Source: Trochalopteron elliotii
Lineage: Eukaryota > Chordata > Aves > Passeriformes > Leiothrichidae
DNA: 64,000 nt
Direction: 5' to 3'
Assembly: GCA_024734555.1 (NCBI GenBank)
Contig: JANPWX010000061.1
Coordinates: forward strand, 774,653 to 838,652
The stretch's first letter is position 1. Each line of letters opens with the position of its first letter. The position numbers and the translations under genes are program-made. The notes below the pieces were generated by a model, which did no database searches, was not told where the DNA came from, and was given only the letters and a program-made list of their open reading frames with translations. Shown piece by piece: positions 27,301-39,300 of this stretch.

Positions 27301-30300
27301 CAAATGGAGCAGCAAGGGGTCAGACAGCTGAACAGTAAGGGAACAGAGGGGCAAACTGATTTGCCATGCTTGGCTTCTATCAGAGTTTAACAAGAGGCAC
27401 AAAATTATTTAAAATCCCAGTTTACTGTTTCATCTATGCAGAAGCAGATTTGAATTGCACCTCTGAGCTTTTGCATATGTGTGGAAATGAAGGGCTGGTG
27501 GGACAGGCAGGAAATAGGGAGCAGGAGAAAACAGTCATTCCCTTTCTGCATTGAAATATAGAGACTCTTAATATTTTTACAGAAAATTGAATTGGTTTCT
27601 GTACCTAATAGAGAATGTGTCTGAAACATAGGGAAGTTCACTTGCCAAACACACATGTTCAGTTCAGCTTTGACCACATTTCACATCAGTGAAATCTTTT
27701 TCTGCAGAACAAAAAATGCTTTAATTATGCTGCTGCACCATGACAATAGCATGCTAACAGCAAACTGCCCCCAGAAAACTGTGATTCATCTTATCTTAGC
27801 TGGCTACAAAGAATGTTTTCCATCAAAATGAAACAATGCAAAACAAGTATTCCTCATTTTTAAAACACAGATAGTGGTTAAAAAGGGGTCCTTAAAATTA
27901 TTCAGAGCTATTTCAGAAATAACAAGCCCAGAGTACAGGTTAAGTTGGATATTTAGAAGACAGGACTATAATCCTATTATTCCTATTAGAGGAACAATGA
28001 TCATTATAACTTGTTTCTTCCTATACAGACAGGAATATACTATGAATTGCTTTTCTCCTTTCTTTTTAATTTGTAAATAGGATGTATCTTTGGGACTTGC
28101 AGTGTGTGCTTTTCCCAGACAGTTGCAGAGCACTGATTTGCTCTGTTCAAAAATCCCAGTGACTTCTTCATCTTGCAAATGAAACCACAATAGGGCTGTA
28201 CTGGTTGTGGGGTTTTCCTGGGGCATTGAAGGGCAGAGTGCTGCTCTTATGATTTCACATAAAAAATGTTTAGCAAATAGTGTTCCATGTCTCTGCCTCA
28301 AAAAGGCATTATTCTCCTGCTTAGCAAATAGAAAATCCTGCTTTTTTTTCCTGCAGCCCTAGGAAGCATCCTGAAGTCAGAAATAAGTAATTTCCTCCTG
28401 ATGCAGTGACAGCAGAGATACAGCAAGTCAAGTTTTGGAACCATGCAGGGTTTATTGATACTATGTGTTCATGCAGGGATTTCTCTCACTGCAAATAACT
28501 TTATTGCAGAACTATCAGTGCTTTCCGAACAAATTTGTTCTACTTTGCTGCTTTTCTCTCCCTGAGTACTGAAACATATTTCTTTACTTTAGAATAAAGG
28601 AATAAATTTATTTTTCTCTCCTGAGTTAGCAAAGTGAGGTGCACAGTTTCACATACTCACTGCAAAGAAAAGGACATGTTTTAAAAGGTCTCACCTCCCA
28701 AAAAAACAAATCCAGCACAATTGAACTCCAGCATGCAGCACATACCTGAGAGCTACAATGTCTCAAAAAATTGTGGAGTGACTTCACAGCTCTGTCTGGT
28801 GAGACAGGTAAATAGCTGTCAGCCATGCATTAGTGCAACAGTTTGCCAGCAGAAAAAAATGCCAAGCATTCCACCAAATTCATATCTCAGTACTGGAGAA
28901 ATAGAATCAGAGAATCATAGGACTGGATTGGAAAGGACCTTAAAGATCATCTCGTTCCAACCTCTCTGCCATGGGCAGGGACACCTTTGCTAGACCAGGG
29001 TGCTCCAAACCCCACCCAGCCTGGCCCTGAACACTTCCCAGGATGGGGCAGCCACAGTTTCTCTGGGAAACTGTTCCAGTCTCTCACCACCCTCACAGTA
29101 AAGAATTCCTCCCTGATATCCAATCCAAACCTACTCTCAGCTTGAAGCCAGTTCCCCTTGAACCGTCACTTCATGCTCTTGTCACAAGTCCCTCTCCACC
29201 TTTGTTGAGAGCTCCCTTCAGGTACTGGAAGACTGTAATTATGTCACCCCACAGCCCTCTCTTCTCCAGGCTGAACAATCCCAAATGTCCCAGCCTTTCC
29301 TCATAGGAGAAGTGCTCCATCCCTCTGATCATCTGGAGTCCTTTCAACAAGTCCATTCCTTCCTGTGCTGAGGACCCCAGAGCTGGATGCAGCCCTGCAG
29401 GTGGGGTCTCACCAGAGCAGGGTAGAGGGGCAGTAGGAATATTCCCACATCCTCAGAGCTATTTGTAAGCTAAACTGAGTTGCTAATCACCAGATTTGAA
29501 ATCTAGGCTCTGTAACAAAGGCTAGAATGCAGCTGCCCACAAGTCTATCAGAGACAACAGTGACAGAACTGCAAATAAAACTAATTCACTTATCTGGAAA
29601 ACATCTGAAAGGAAATGTCAACACTATGTAATTACATAGTTATGCTGCTGCTCTACTCAGAGGTGTTTCTGAATACTTTTTGATTTTGCAAGTAACTCTT
29701 AAGTTCTCTTAACAAACCAAGTAGTTTGTTAAGAAGTTAAGAAGCCTTACACAACTTAATTTCTGCCTCCCAGCTCTCTTTTCCAAATAAAGTCCCTGGG
29801 CAAAGACATGAACTCCTGGGCAAAGCAAGCACTAAAGCTTATCTGAGCTTCTGAGAGCTTGTCAGCTCAGGTATAACATTGAGCTAACATGTCTATCTAG
29901 TCTATTAAATGGCATTTGCTCAAGTTTGTGAATGAGATTTGTGGACATATGTCCAAAATTATCTTTCTGTGAATGGTCAAAGCAAGAAATGAAAAGCCTC
30001 CTTCAGACTACTCAAACACTAGGCTCCAATTCAGCCCATGTGGACTATTTCCAGCAACAATCTACTGCATCTACGTCTTTGGTTGGAATGCTGGTGCTCA
30101 AGGAGGATGTCAACTGCACATATTTGTTTTCATCCTCACTAGGAATCATCTTGGAGTAATTAAGATCAGCTGCAGCTTGAACTCCAGCAAGGTTTAGCAA
30201 CTAAAAATCCTTTCTGCAGTACGTAAAATGGAAAGTGTATGAAAGAAAAATTCAGATTTAAACTAATTTACTGAAATGACCACAATTAAACTGCCTTTGT

Positions 30301-33300
30301 AATTCAGACCTTTGTTTGTAAATCTGAGTCCCAGCTCTCTTATCTGTTCAAAACATAAGTACAAGATTATTCAGTGTGCTAGACTGTAAATATTAAGACT
30401 GTATTTCCTGATTCCTAACATGAAAAAGTTTATCCTTAATAACCCAAACTACATTAACCATGTTGTATCCAGAGTTGAATAAAACAGTCTTTTGCATAAT
30501 GGTCTTGATAAAAAGAGATTGAATGGGAAATGATCTGCTGTTTACAGTAGTACAAGATCTGAAATTTCACTAGCATTTCTTTAAGGCTTTAAACATCAAC
30601 CTTGTTTACTCAGGATCGAAAATCACGACAAGTCTCCTAAGTAGAGCAGATGGGCATTTTCTGGTGTGCTCTAAATTGCTTAAAGGAAAAAAAAAAAGAA
30701 GAAAAAAAGACAACCATTAAACACAATGAGACACTCCCAATGAAAGAACAACAGCTGTTCTTACTTGCAATTTGAAATCCCAGATCTTAAAGAGAGTACC
30801 AGGCTGCCAGTGCAGGAAGGGCATAATGAAAATTCTACTCTATGTACACACAGTGCATAAAATGGGATTTGTCTCCTTTCTGACACAGCCTCTACCTGTC
30901 TTCACTTTTCAGACTGCATTTAAGAAAGGAAACACAGCAGTGTCTCCTTTTTAAGTACAACTCATTATTTTCAGTGTGCAAAAAGTCCCACAATTCTAAT
31001 GAAAGGAAAAATCAAACTATTGAACATTCTACTTCATGTGTCAATGTGAATTAGTTTTAAAAAATCTCGGTGTTTTATGTCCTAAATAGATCAGTGGAAT
31101 AATATGAATGCTAGACAGAACAATCCAGTTCCAGGAAAATTAGAGAAATGAGAATCTGGCAAAAAAGTTACCATTAGTTTAGACTGCTAAAGCATTTACA
31201 CACATCCCCAACATATATTCAGGCATCTTTTTTTTTCTTTTTTTCTTAATTATTTTTGGTCTAATATTCTAGCCAAGTTCAAATTTTTTTTGTGCTTACA
31301 AATGAACACAGACTATAACAAATACACTCGGATTCAGAGAAAAAAAAAAAATAAGAGAGAGATCATCACAGATAACAAAAAACATTTGACTCTCCATCCC
31401 CAACGTGACTGAAGTCAAATGTGAAGTATGTTGTGTACAGAGGTACAAGTAAATATTTGAAAACAGTTCTGAAAACAAAGTTATTTTCTTGAGGCTCTAA
31501 GCCAGCAGTTAATTCATGAAGGATGCTCCAAGATTATTTTCCTTTGTACACCATGACAACAATTATAGAGTTACAGAAGCATCTGGAACAGATCTCAAGT
31601 TAAGTGTTTCCCTTACAACGTTTTAAATGTTTCCCCTCACCATGTTTTAAAAGGTACCCAAATTCTTGCTTTCCTCTTCCCCAAGAAGCCCACTAGGCAC
31701 ATGAGTGTTGGCTAGGGCCACACACAGCTCTCCAAAGGAGACACTGATGGATGAGCAGGCTCTCCTGGAGCCAGGTGGGTCCTGCCCAAAGAGGGGGCCC
31801 TGTGACTGACAGCACTGCCAGCTGGTGTGGCTGTGGACACTCAAACGGCTTGTGAGCCAGCAAAACTGGTGCTTTTGAATGTTTTTGTCACGGCAGAATA
31901 CACTGCTGCAGCTTCTGAGAGACAAAGAGATGAGGGAGGGTGAGCCCAGAGGCAGTCAGCACTCTTCATCTTCTGGGGTATTTTGGGAGGCAGTTTTGCC
32001 TTGATGTTTTTTATATCCCCTGAGGTCTCTATATATACTCCTTCTTAGGCTAGGGAGTGTTCAAATGCCACAAAAGCACAGAAATTCACCTGGCTGCACA
32101 CAGCCCTGTCAGCCCCAGCCAACCTGAGCAAAGCTCAGCTGCTGCATGGTGTTGTCTGTTCCCACCTTGGACATCCCATGTCCTGGACACCAACAGCAGA
32201 ATGACAGCACCAGTGCCATGCAAAAAGAATTTAAAGGGCCCTTTCATTCCTTAATTTAGACTGAGCTACTTAGGGGACCAACAGAAAAGCTCATTCCACC
32301 AAACTTTGGAATCCAGTCTAAATGTCACTCCAGAAGATTCTGAAAATTGAAATAAAGCACAACATTCATATATACATTGCTTTTTCAGGCTGTTTATACT
32401 TCTTGGGTGTTGGGTGCATTTTTGGAGCTTCCTTACCACCACACATCCTGCCATAAGTCAGTTCCTGTATTATTCTGCATTATTAGAAAATTTCATGCAA
32501 TCTAAAACCAGCAGCAAACAAGCAACTACTGTTCTTGTCCATAAGACGATATCCAACTCTGGACTACTGGGGCGAAATGGCAGCATTATGTGCTATCCAA
32601 ACCCACTAGAACAGCCCTGCTCAAATTTCAAGAAAAAGCCAGATTTGTTGTTGTATGTGGGAGAAACCCTGCTTTATACCCTAAGTCTTCAAAAAGCCCT
32701 GGCAAAATGCTCTTCAGGGGTCATTCACTTCAATATGGCCACATCACAACTGTCTCCCTCAAAACTCTTGGTGCCTCAAAAGGACTTCTGAGGTCTCCAA
32801 CCAAGTGTAAAATGTAGGAAACTGTGCATGCCATGATTGGTGTGAGAGAACATTGCAATAAAAGAGGCTTTCCTCAGGTACAAGTCCTTCTGCCTCTTGA
32901 AGCAAGAGTGATGGTTCATCCCCTTTTCCCCTCTATGCTTGAGGGACTTACATTCACGGGCACACCACATCCAGCTCTGCCTCTCTACAGAGGGTAAGAG
33001 AATAATAAATCTGACCCCTACCAAAAAAAGACTTCAAGGTTCCCTGTAGGGCTCCACCCCCCACTTCTTTCAATTCACTCCAAGCATGAGTTTAACAATT
33101 AGGTTCTGACAGCCCTCCCTAACTGCTATTTATGATTTCCACCAGTCATAGATGTTCCTTCCCTGCCCAGTGGTCAATTATGCCAGCTAATCTCTGAAAT
33201 GACCATCTTCCCTCAACCATAAATCTCTTCCGAAAGGAGAACTCTGCTGAGCCACATGAACAACTCCAAAGACCAAGTCTCTGGAGAAGTCAAGAATTAC

Positions 33301-36300
33301 TAGGAATAAGAAGAATGTCTGTAAAATCAGATACTGCAAGGAGAAGAAAACCACAGCGGTTTTTCTTCAAAAAGAAAAAAAAGAAAAAGAAAAAACATTA
33401 AGATCAGGAAAATACAAATTGGAATGGAAATGTTAAAATAAACATACTGGGGCAATGAACGACACTTAACTGTGTCACAGGCTCTCATCCCATCATCATC
33501 TTCTTCAACAAATAAAGACAGCTACTATGCATCTTACCACTCTGCTACCTATGGGTAAAAGCTTAGTTTTACATACAGGTAAAAATTATCCTTCACAGCT
33601 GGGGCTTTATCACACCCTTCAGACAAAAATATTTGCTTTGCATCATAGAGGAAAAAGAGTTACTAAAACCTTGGTGTTCCTGAAGACATCCGATCCTTTA
33701 ACACCAGCAGAAAAAGAGTCAGAATCAAAAATACAACTTCTATATTCAGCATTTACATTGGCTCAGAAGTTGAAAAGGAAATAACAAATTGTATCCATTG
33801 TCAGAAAAACTGCAGATATCCACAGGATAATGATTTATCCCAATAATTATCGGCACGACAGTAATTAAAATGAGGAGCATTAATAAGTTCCTCATTATTG
33901 CAATTTAACAGGTATCATATTGATATATTTGTGCTTGTATCCCATATAAAGGCAAGTTGGTTTTCTGGAGCTGCCTTTAAGTTTAAATTTGAAAGCTTTA
34001 TGTGCAAAACTATTCAGAAAACTTCAGAAATGTCGATTTAAAAGAATGAATAATAACTAAATAAAATATACTGCAAATTGCCTAAGTGGAATTCAATAAG
34101 TGTCTGATAAAAGCCACCTCCAGATTTTTAATGTTGCCCTAAAAACTTCACTGCATAGCCAAAAAAAAATGCACAGGACTGAACTCTTATTTGAATATAG
34201 CTGGCCATTAGCAGTACAGCTGCCACTTTTACTTTGTGCCTCAACTTAAAATAATCTGTAATTCTTTCAGAACCAGCAGATAGGGCATCTCAGACCATAA
34301 AGGGGAGCAAAAAGCCACCTGCCACCTTCCCTGCCAGGGACGGAGAGCTGCTAGTAGCCAGGAGACAAGGTTAAAACAGGAAATTCAAGAAAGCACCTAC
34401 TCTCTAACCCCTTAATGCAAATCTGTTACTGGTAAGAAAGTGATACAGCATAATGGTTACAAATATGTGGGATGGTAATCTATTTGATTTCCCATTGCGT
34501 TCACTTCAAAGATGCCAGCAGCTGTCTTTGTTACCAGTGAAAATCAATGTAACACAGCAAGATAGACAGCTTGGTTTGCTCTCATGACTAGCTCAGCCAC
34601 AAGGTAAGCAAAGCAGCAATTACATCAACTGAAAGAGTAATTACATCAACTGAGAGAGCAGAACAGAAGTGTAAGAACTGCACAAACCAAGCAGCAAACT
34701 GTTTGAACACTGAAATGTCATACTCTGCTCTGCCAAGGCAGAGACAAGTTTGATCCTGCCTTGAAGATAAAGACAAAACCAGCAAGATTAACAACATTAA
34801 GACAAAAACAACAAACCAGCAATTAAAAAGCTTGGTAAACTTCCTATTACACCTATGCAAATAGCCACAGACTATGAAAACAAGCATTCCAGGAGACTAA
34901 AGAAGTAACACTTCTATTACACAGTGCCAGAACAACAGTAGTGAACTCAGGGAGGAATGAACTATTAAAATAAAACCTCTTGGATCAAATTTTATCAGCT
35001 ATATCGCTATCCAAAATCACCTGACCAGAAACTTTCTCTCAGCAATTCAGTGTGGCTGCCCATTCAAAGTGTCACCGTGGCCCTACTCTAGTTTCCAGAG
35101 ATCATTAAAAAAAGAAAAAAAGAAAAAACCCAACCAGAAAAACAAACCCTGTCCAAGCCCTGCAATTAAGTATCAACTGGCGTCACTGAAAGCATCAGTC
35201 ACTCTCACAGACGCTCTTGAGGAAACACAGAACAGAGGACGAGGTGTTCCCTCCCTCCTCTTTCAGATTAGGGCTACGAAAACACCTGAACAGATTTTTC
35301 ACTCCCTAAAGTGTTTCCTCCAATGACCATATACAGCAGGAAATCCACAGCTGTGGATTTCCTTCATGTTATCATTAACTTCTGTCTCTTTTTCCCGTTT
35401 TCCTGTGCAGGCCAAGCCTGCTCTTTAACTGGGACAGGTGATATTCTCAAGCACACCCTCCCTACCCATTCACACTGAGGCACACACAGGTAGCTCCAGC
35501 CTAGACAGAAGCTCACAAAACTCCTGGAAAAGAAAAGATGATTTTGGTTCTCCAGGAGCTCCCACACAGAGCTGTACCTGTGGGAACATCCCATGGCAGA
35601 TTGCTCTAGAGATGCTGACACTCAAATCCTGGGCTTCCCAAACCTGAATGTTCTCTCCAAAACTGCAGACATTGGAGAATTTGAGCTGTTATACCAACAG
35701 GAGATGGAAGAGTTTTGGTGCCATACTGGCCTGGTTTCTATAGCAATCTCTAACCAAACCACTGCTAGAATTTTTGTTTTAATTAATTGCTTGCATTTTT
35801 CTAGTTAGCACTGGTACGAAAATTACATTATTTATACGAAAGAGATGTTGAAATAAGAAACACACTGCATATAATTTTATCTCCAGACACACTTTCTAGG
35901 TTCGATGCATTAGTTTCCTTCTAAAGAGTCAAGAAGTTTACTTTGCTCAGGATCACAAAACAGGAGCCAAAAGTCTTTCTCAAGGCACACGTAAATGGTG
36001 CAGTGGACTTACCCACAATCAATTGTTCCAAAGAGTCCATGGCTCAACAGAGATTTACACATCAAAGAAAATAAAGTATGTACATTTCCACAAATCCATG
36101 GGGAGTTTTTACCCCCGTGGCAGAACAAACGCCACAAATTGCAATTTGTCTCACAGCATCTCCTCATTAAAGTTCCTGAGCAGCTAAAAAAAAACCACCT
36201 TGAAGATTGCTGGGTCTCTGTGGAAGCACAGCAACCTCCCTAGACATGCCTGAACCCTGCTTTTAGCAGTGGCCTGGTGCTGCCAGAGCAGTCAACCCCA

Positions 36301-39300
36301 AAATTAGCTGCAAGCTCCAAGGATGGGATGATGCCAGCTCCATCCCAAAGTCTGTCAGTTCCAAGTCTGTCTTATAGGCAAGCACAGTGTTGGTGAACAG
36401 TCCAGGCCTGGCTCCAAGCCACCCTGCAAGCTCAGCTCATGATCCATTAACCAGCATCCAAGGACGAGCTCCACATCTGCAGAGTGTACAACTGGACTGG
36501 CACAAATCCTTAGGTACAGCACAAGGCACTCCACATCAAAGGGGATGAAAAATGGTTTAGGCTTGCCAGAAATGCCATAAGGCAGCCTACATAGCACTTA
36601 CTTTATACACCTACAATACTGCCCAAATATCTCTTGAAGATGGTGAGAAGTTTACCAATTTTAGCAGAGCCAAAAGTGACTCTCTTAATTCTGCAATTCC
36701 AATAAGCATCTAGCATCTCATCTTCCCTTCCCTAGGTGGGAAGGGAAGCAAGGTCACCATAAAGTAAGATCGTTTTATATTTCTGCAGATTGGAAATGAT
36801 GTATCAGTAATAGAAACCATAACAAAGATTATTTCCTAATCCTTTATTTTGAAAGATATTTTGTCCACTTAGCAGGTGTCAGAAGACAAAACTTTCACAC
36901 AGAAGCAATACAAAATAAAGAAAATTTGTGAAGAGATCGTATTTGTCCAAAACAAATGAGGCTTCCAATTGTCTTGACTTGGGACTCTACCCAAACTTGC
37001 AAGGAAAATCTATTACTATCAAGCAATTGAGATCTCAATTGAGTCAACTGAGCAATTGACAAAAATTAAAAGTCAATATTTTCTCACTTCAGTCTCCTGC
37101 TCTTAAAGTAGATTTCTAGTGTTTGGGCCCCAGAAGTCCTTGCTGTGAGGTAGGAACCTGACCACACAATCATTGTCATTAGTGATGAATGATGTTTATG
37201 AAATACTTTTCTACCAAGTTCAGACTCTCATAATACACACAAGAACTACTCTTGACCATTTCTGTTCTGAAAAACCATCTCTCAAGAGAGACGGAAAAAT
37301 GTGGAGATCAATATATTACTACGTACTTGATCCAAGGTGTAACCAAGTACATATACTGACTTTCAGACAAACCTTAACTTGCAGATTTTATTTTTAAAAT
37401 AATCCATCATTTGACAGCAAATTTTATGCAGCTGAACAAAATTAGCAGAGCAGAAAGTTCTTTTAGCAAGGAACTGTGACAATTTAGCAAGATATTGGGC
37501 TTGCTAAACAAAACTGTGAAGAAAGAAAACCTGAATTTAGCCAGAGTTCAGAACCAAGAGGTCCAAGAACTACCAGAAGCTTATTTGATCTTATTATTGC
37601 TCTGTTTGCATTTCAGACTATGCATCTGGGAGAGTGACAGATGAACTGTTAGGGCAAAAAATTAATCCGAATCAAATAACTTCCAGAACACTTTCTACAC
37701 ATAACTTCCATTTAACCTAAAATTTAACACTGAAGGAAGATTTATAAATGTACGGCCCTGTCTAGACACTTATCCGACCACTGGTTGCTCAAGCCAGTCT
37801 CCTGAATTTGTGGCTGAAGAGTCAGGTGCAACCTCACAACCAGCTGGAAACACTTCTTCCCTGTGTCACACGGAGGGGAGGAACAGCTGGCTTCAGCCTC
37901 ACCACTACCACTGGCAAGATTAAACAATTACTGCAAAATGCAGACCTTGAAGACCATGTACCTCACTGTCTGCCACACCACCCACACCTGCAAACAGCAC
38001 CTTGTCCTATTATTCATCCTATTTTAGTCTTAAAGCTTGCATTATGCATTTATGGTGCTTTGGCTGTCCTCTATGAATGGGCTCATTTCCACCCAGCACA
38101 GAGAAGACCAAGCTTTAACTTTCCTACAGTTATCATTCATACATATCCAACACGTTTCTGCATTCATCATGAGAGAGGTTTTTTTTCTGCATTGCACTAA
38201 GAGAAATTAAGAGTTTCAGATATCAAAAGGCATACTATATGATTCAAACATATTTAACACCTCGAGGCTTCCAGGAGGCAGTCTGGACTTTGAAAGAAAC
38301 AGATTTCCTTGAAAACAGACTGCTTACTTTACAGTGTTGTAATACTGGCTGCTGCTAACAGTTAGGGGGAAATGTTCTGAAATGCACATACCAGGGCCTG
38401 AGTGCATGAAAGAGAAAGAGTAACTCATTTTCACTTCACTTTAAAATATGTCTGAGCTAATAAAAATTCATTTTGGGGGAGTGGTGGTGTGATTTTCATT
38501 TTGGTTGCTTTAATCAACAGATCTTTTGAGGAGAGAGACAGCTGGTACCATCTGTTCCTGGACAGAATGAAAACTAAAATTCATTTGCTGTACTTACATG
38601 TGAGGACTGAGTTCATAGAAGTTTCGGTTTCTGTATTCTTCCACTTTCTCTGGAGTATAAATGGGTAGAGATCTGTAGGGGTTTATTGATATCACCACGC
38701 TGCCGATGTATGTCTGTTGAAGGAAAAGAGAAAATTATTGGGTTTTTTCTTTTTAACATACTTTTGCTGCTTATATATTATTTGCCCATTTAATACTTTT
38801 GTGGAAACAAACCCAAAAAAAGCCTAATTGTAACAATGAATAAATATGTTCATACATTCTGAAACACCTTTCAGATACTCTCTGTTGGGTACCAAGTAGC
38901 TATTTCTGCATAACTGAAAGCCTCTTATGAACATTTTCTAAAAGAAAGCCCAATCGTACTACATTTCTGTGACTAATTCAGTTGGGGGAGGGAAAGGCAA
39001 AAGGACACAGATGTTCACTAAGAACAGACTCCATCTGCATGGCAAATGTCACACGAGCTTTGCTGCAGCCCTCGGGCACTCCCACCAAACCCCATAAGGC
39101 AAGGCTGGCACTGGATTGTGCCCCTCTTCCCAAGGAGGAACTTTTATGTCACCTCTAAAAGCCTCAGACACAGAAGAAACCTGAAGGGCAACAACCTAGG
39201 ACAGGTTTCTGCCAAAGGAGAGATTTACTGTCAGGGTTCAAACCACACAAAGTCCTGCCACGGTTCCTCAGCAGACGTGAAGTACAAGTTTTATTTCCAA

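Larger units (their letters stand above)
19669..38597 (-). other. MYO1B intron between coding exons 2 and 3 (18.9 kb)
   Basis: The longest complete intron in the window. It contains one CR1 LINE fragment (28899-29440), A- or T-rich simple repeats (31228-31258, 33369-33395, 35107-35128) and a 21-bp tandem duplication (34618-34659). It also contains several short perfect palindromes or hairpins (29707-29734, 35338-35363, 36722-36748, 37024-37041). A slightly GC-richer stretch near 26100-26420 has open frames on both strands but no recognisable protein. No other gene is visible. Confidence 0.8.

Noticed and set aside
29171..29356. A short open frame on the minus strand with LFSLEKR.
   Set aside because: It is the decayed ORF2 C-terminus of the CR1 LINE and not a host gene.
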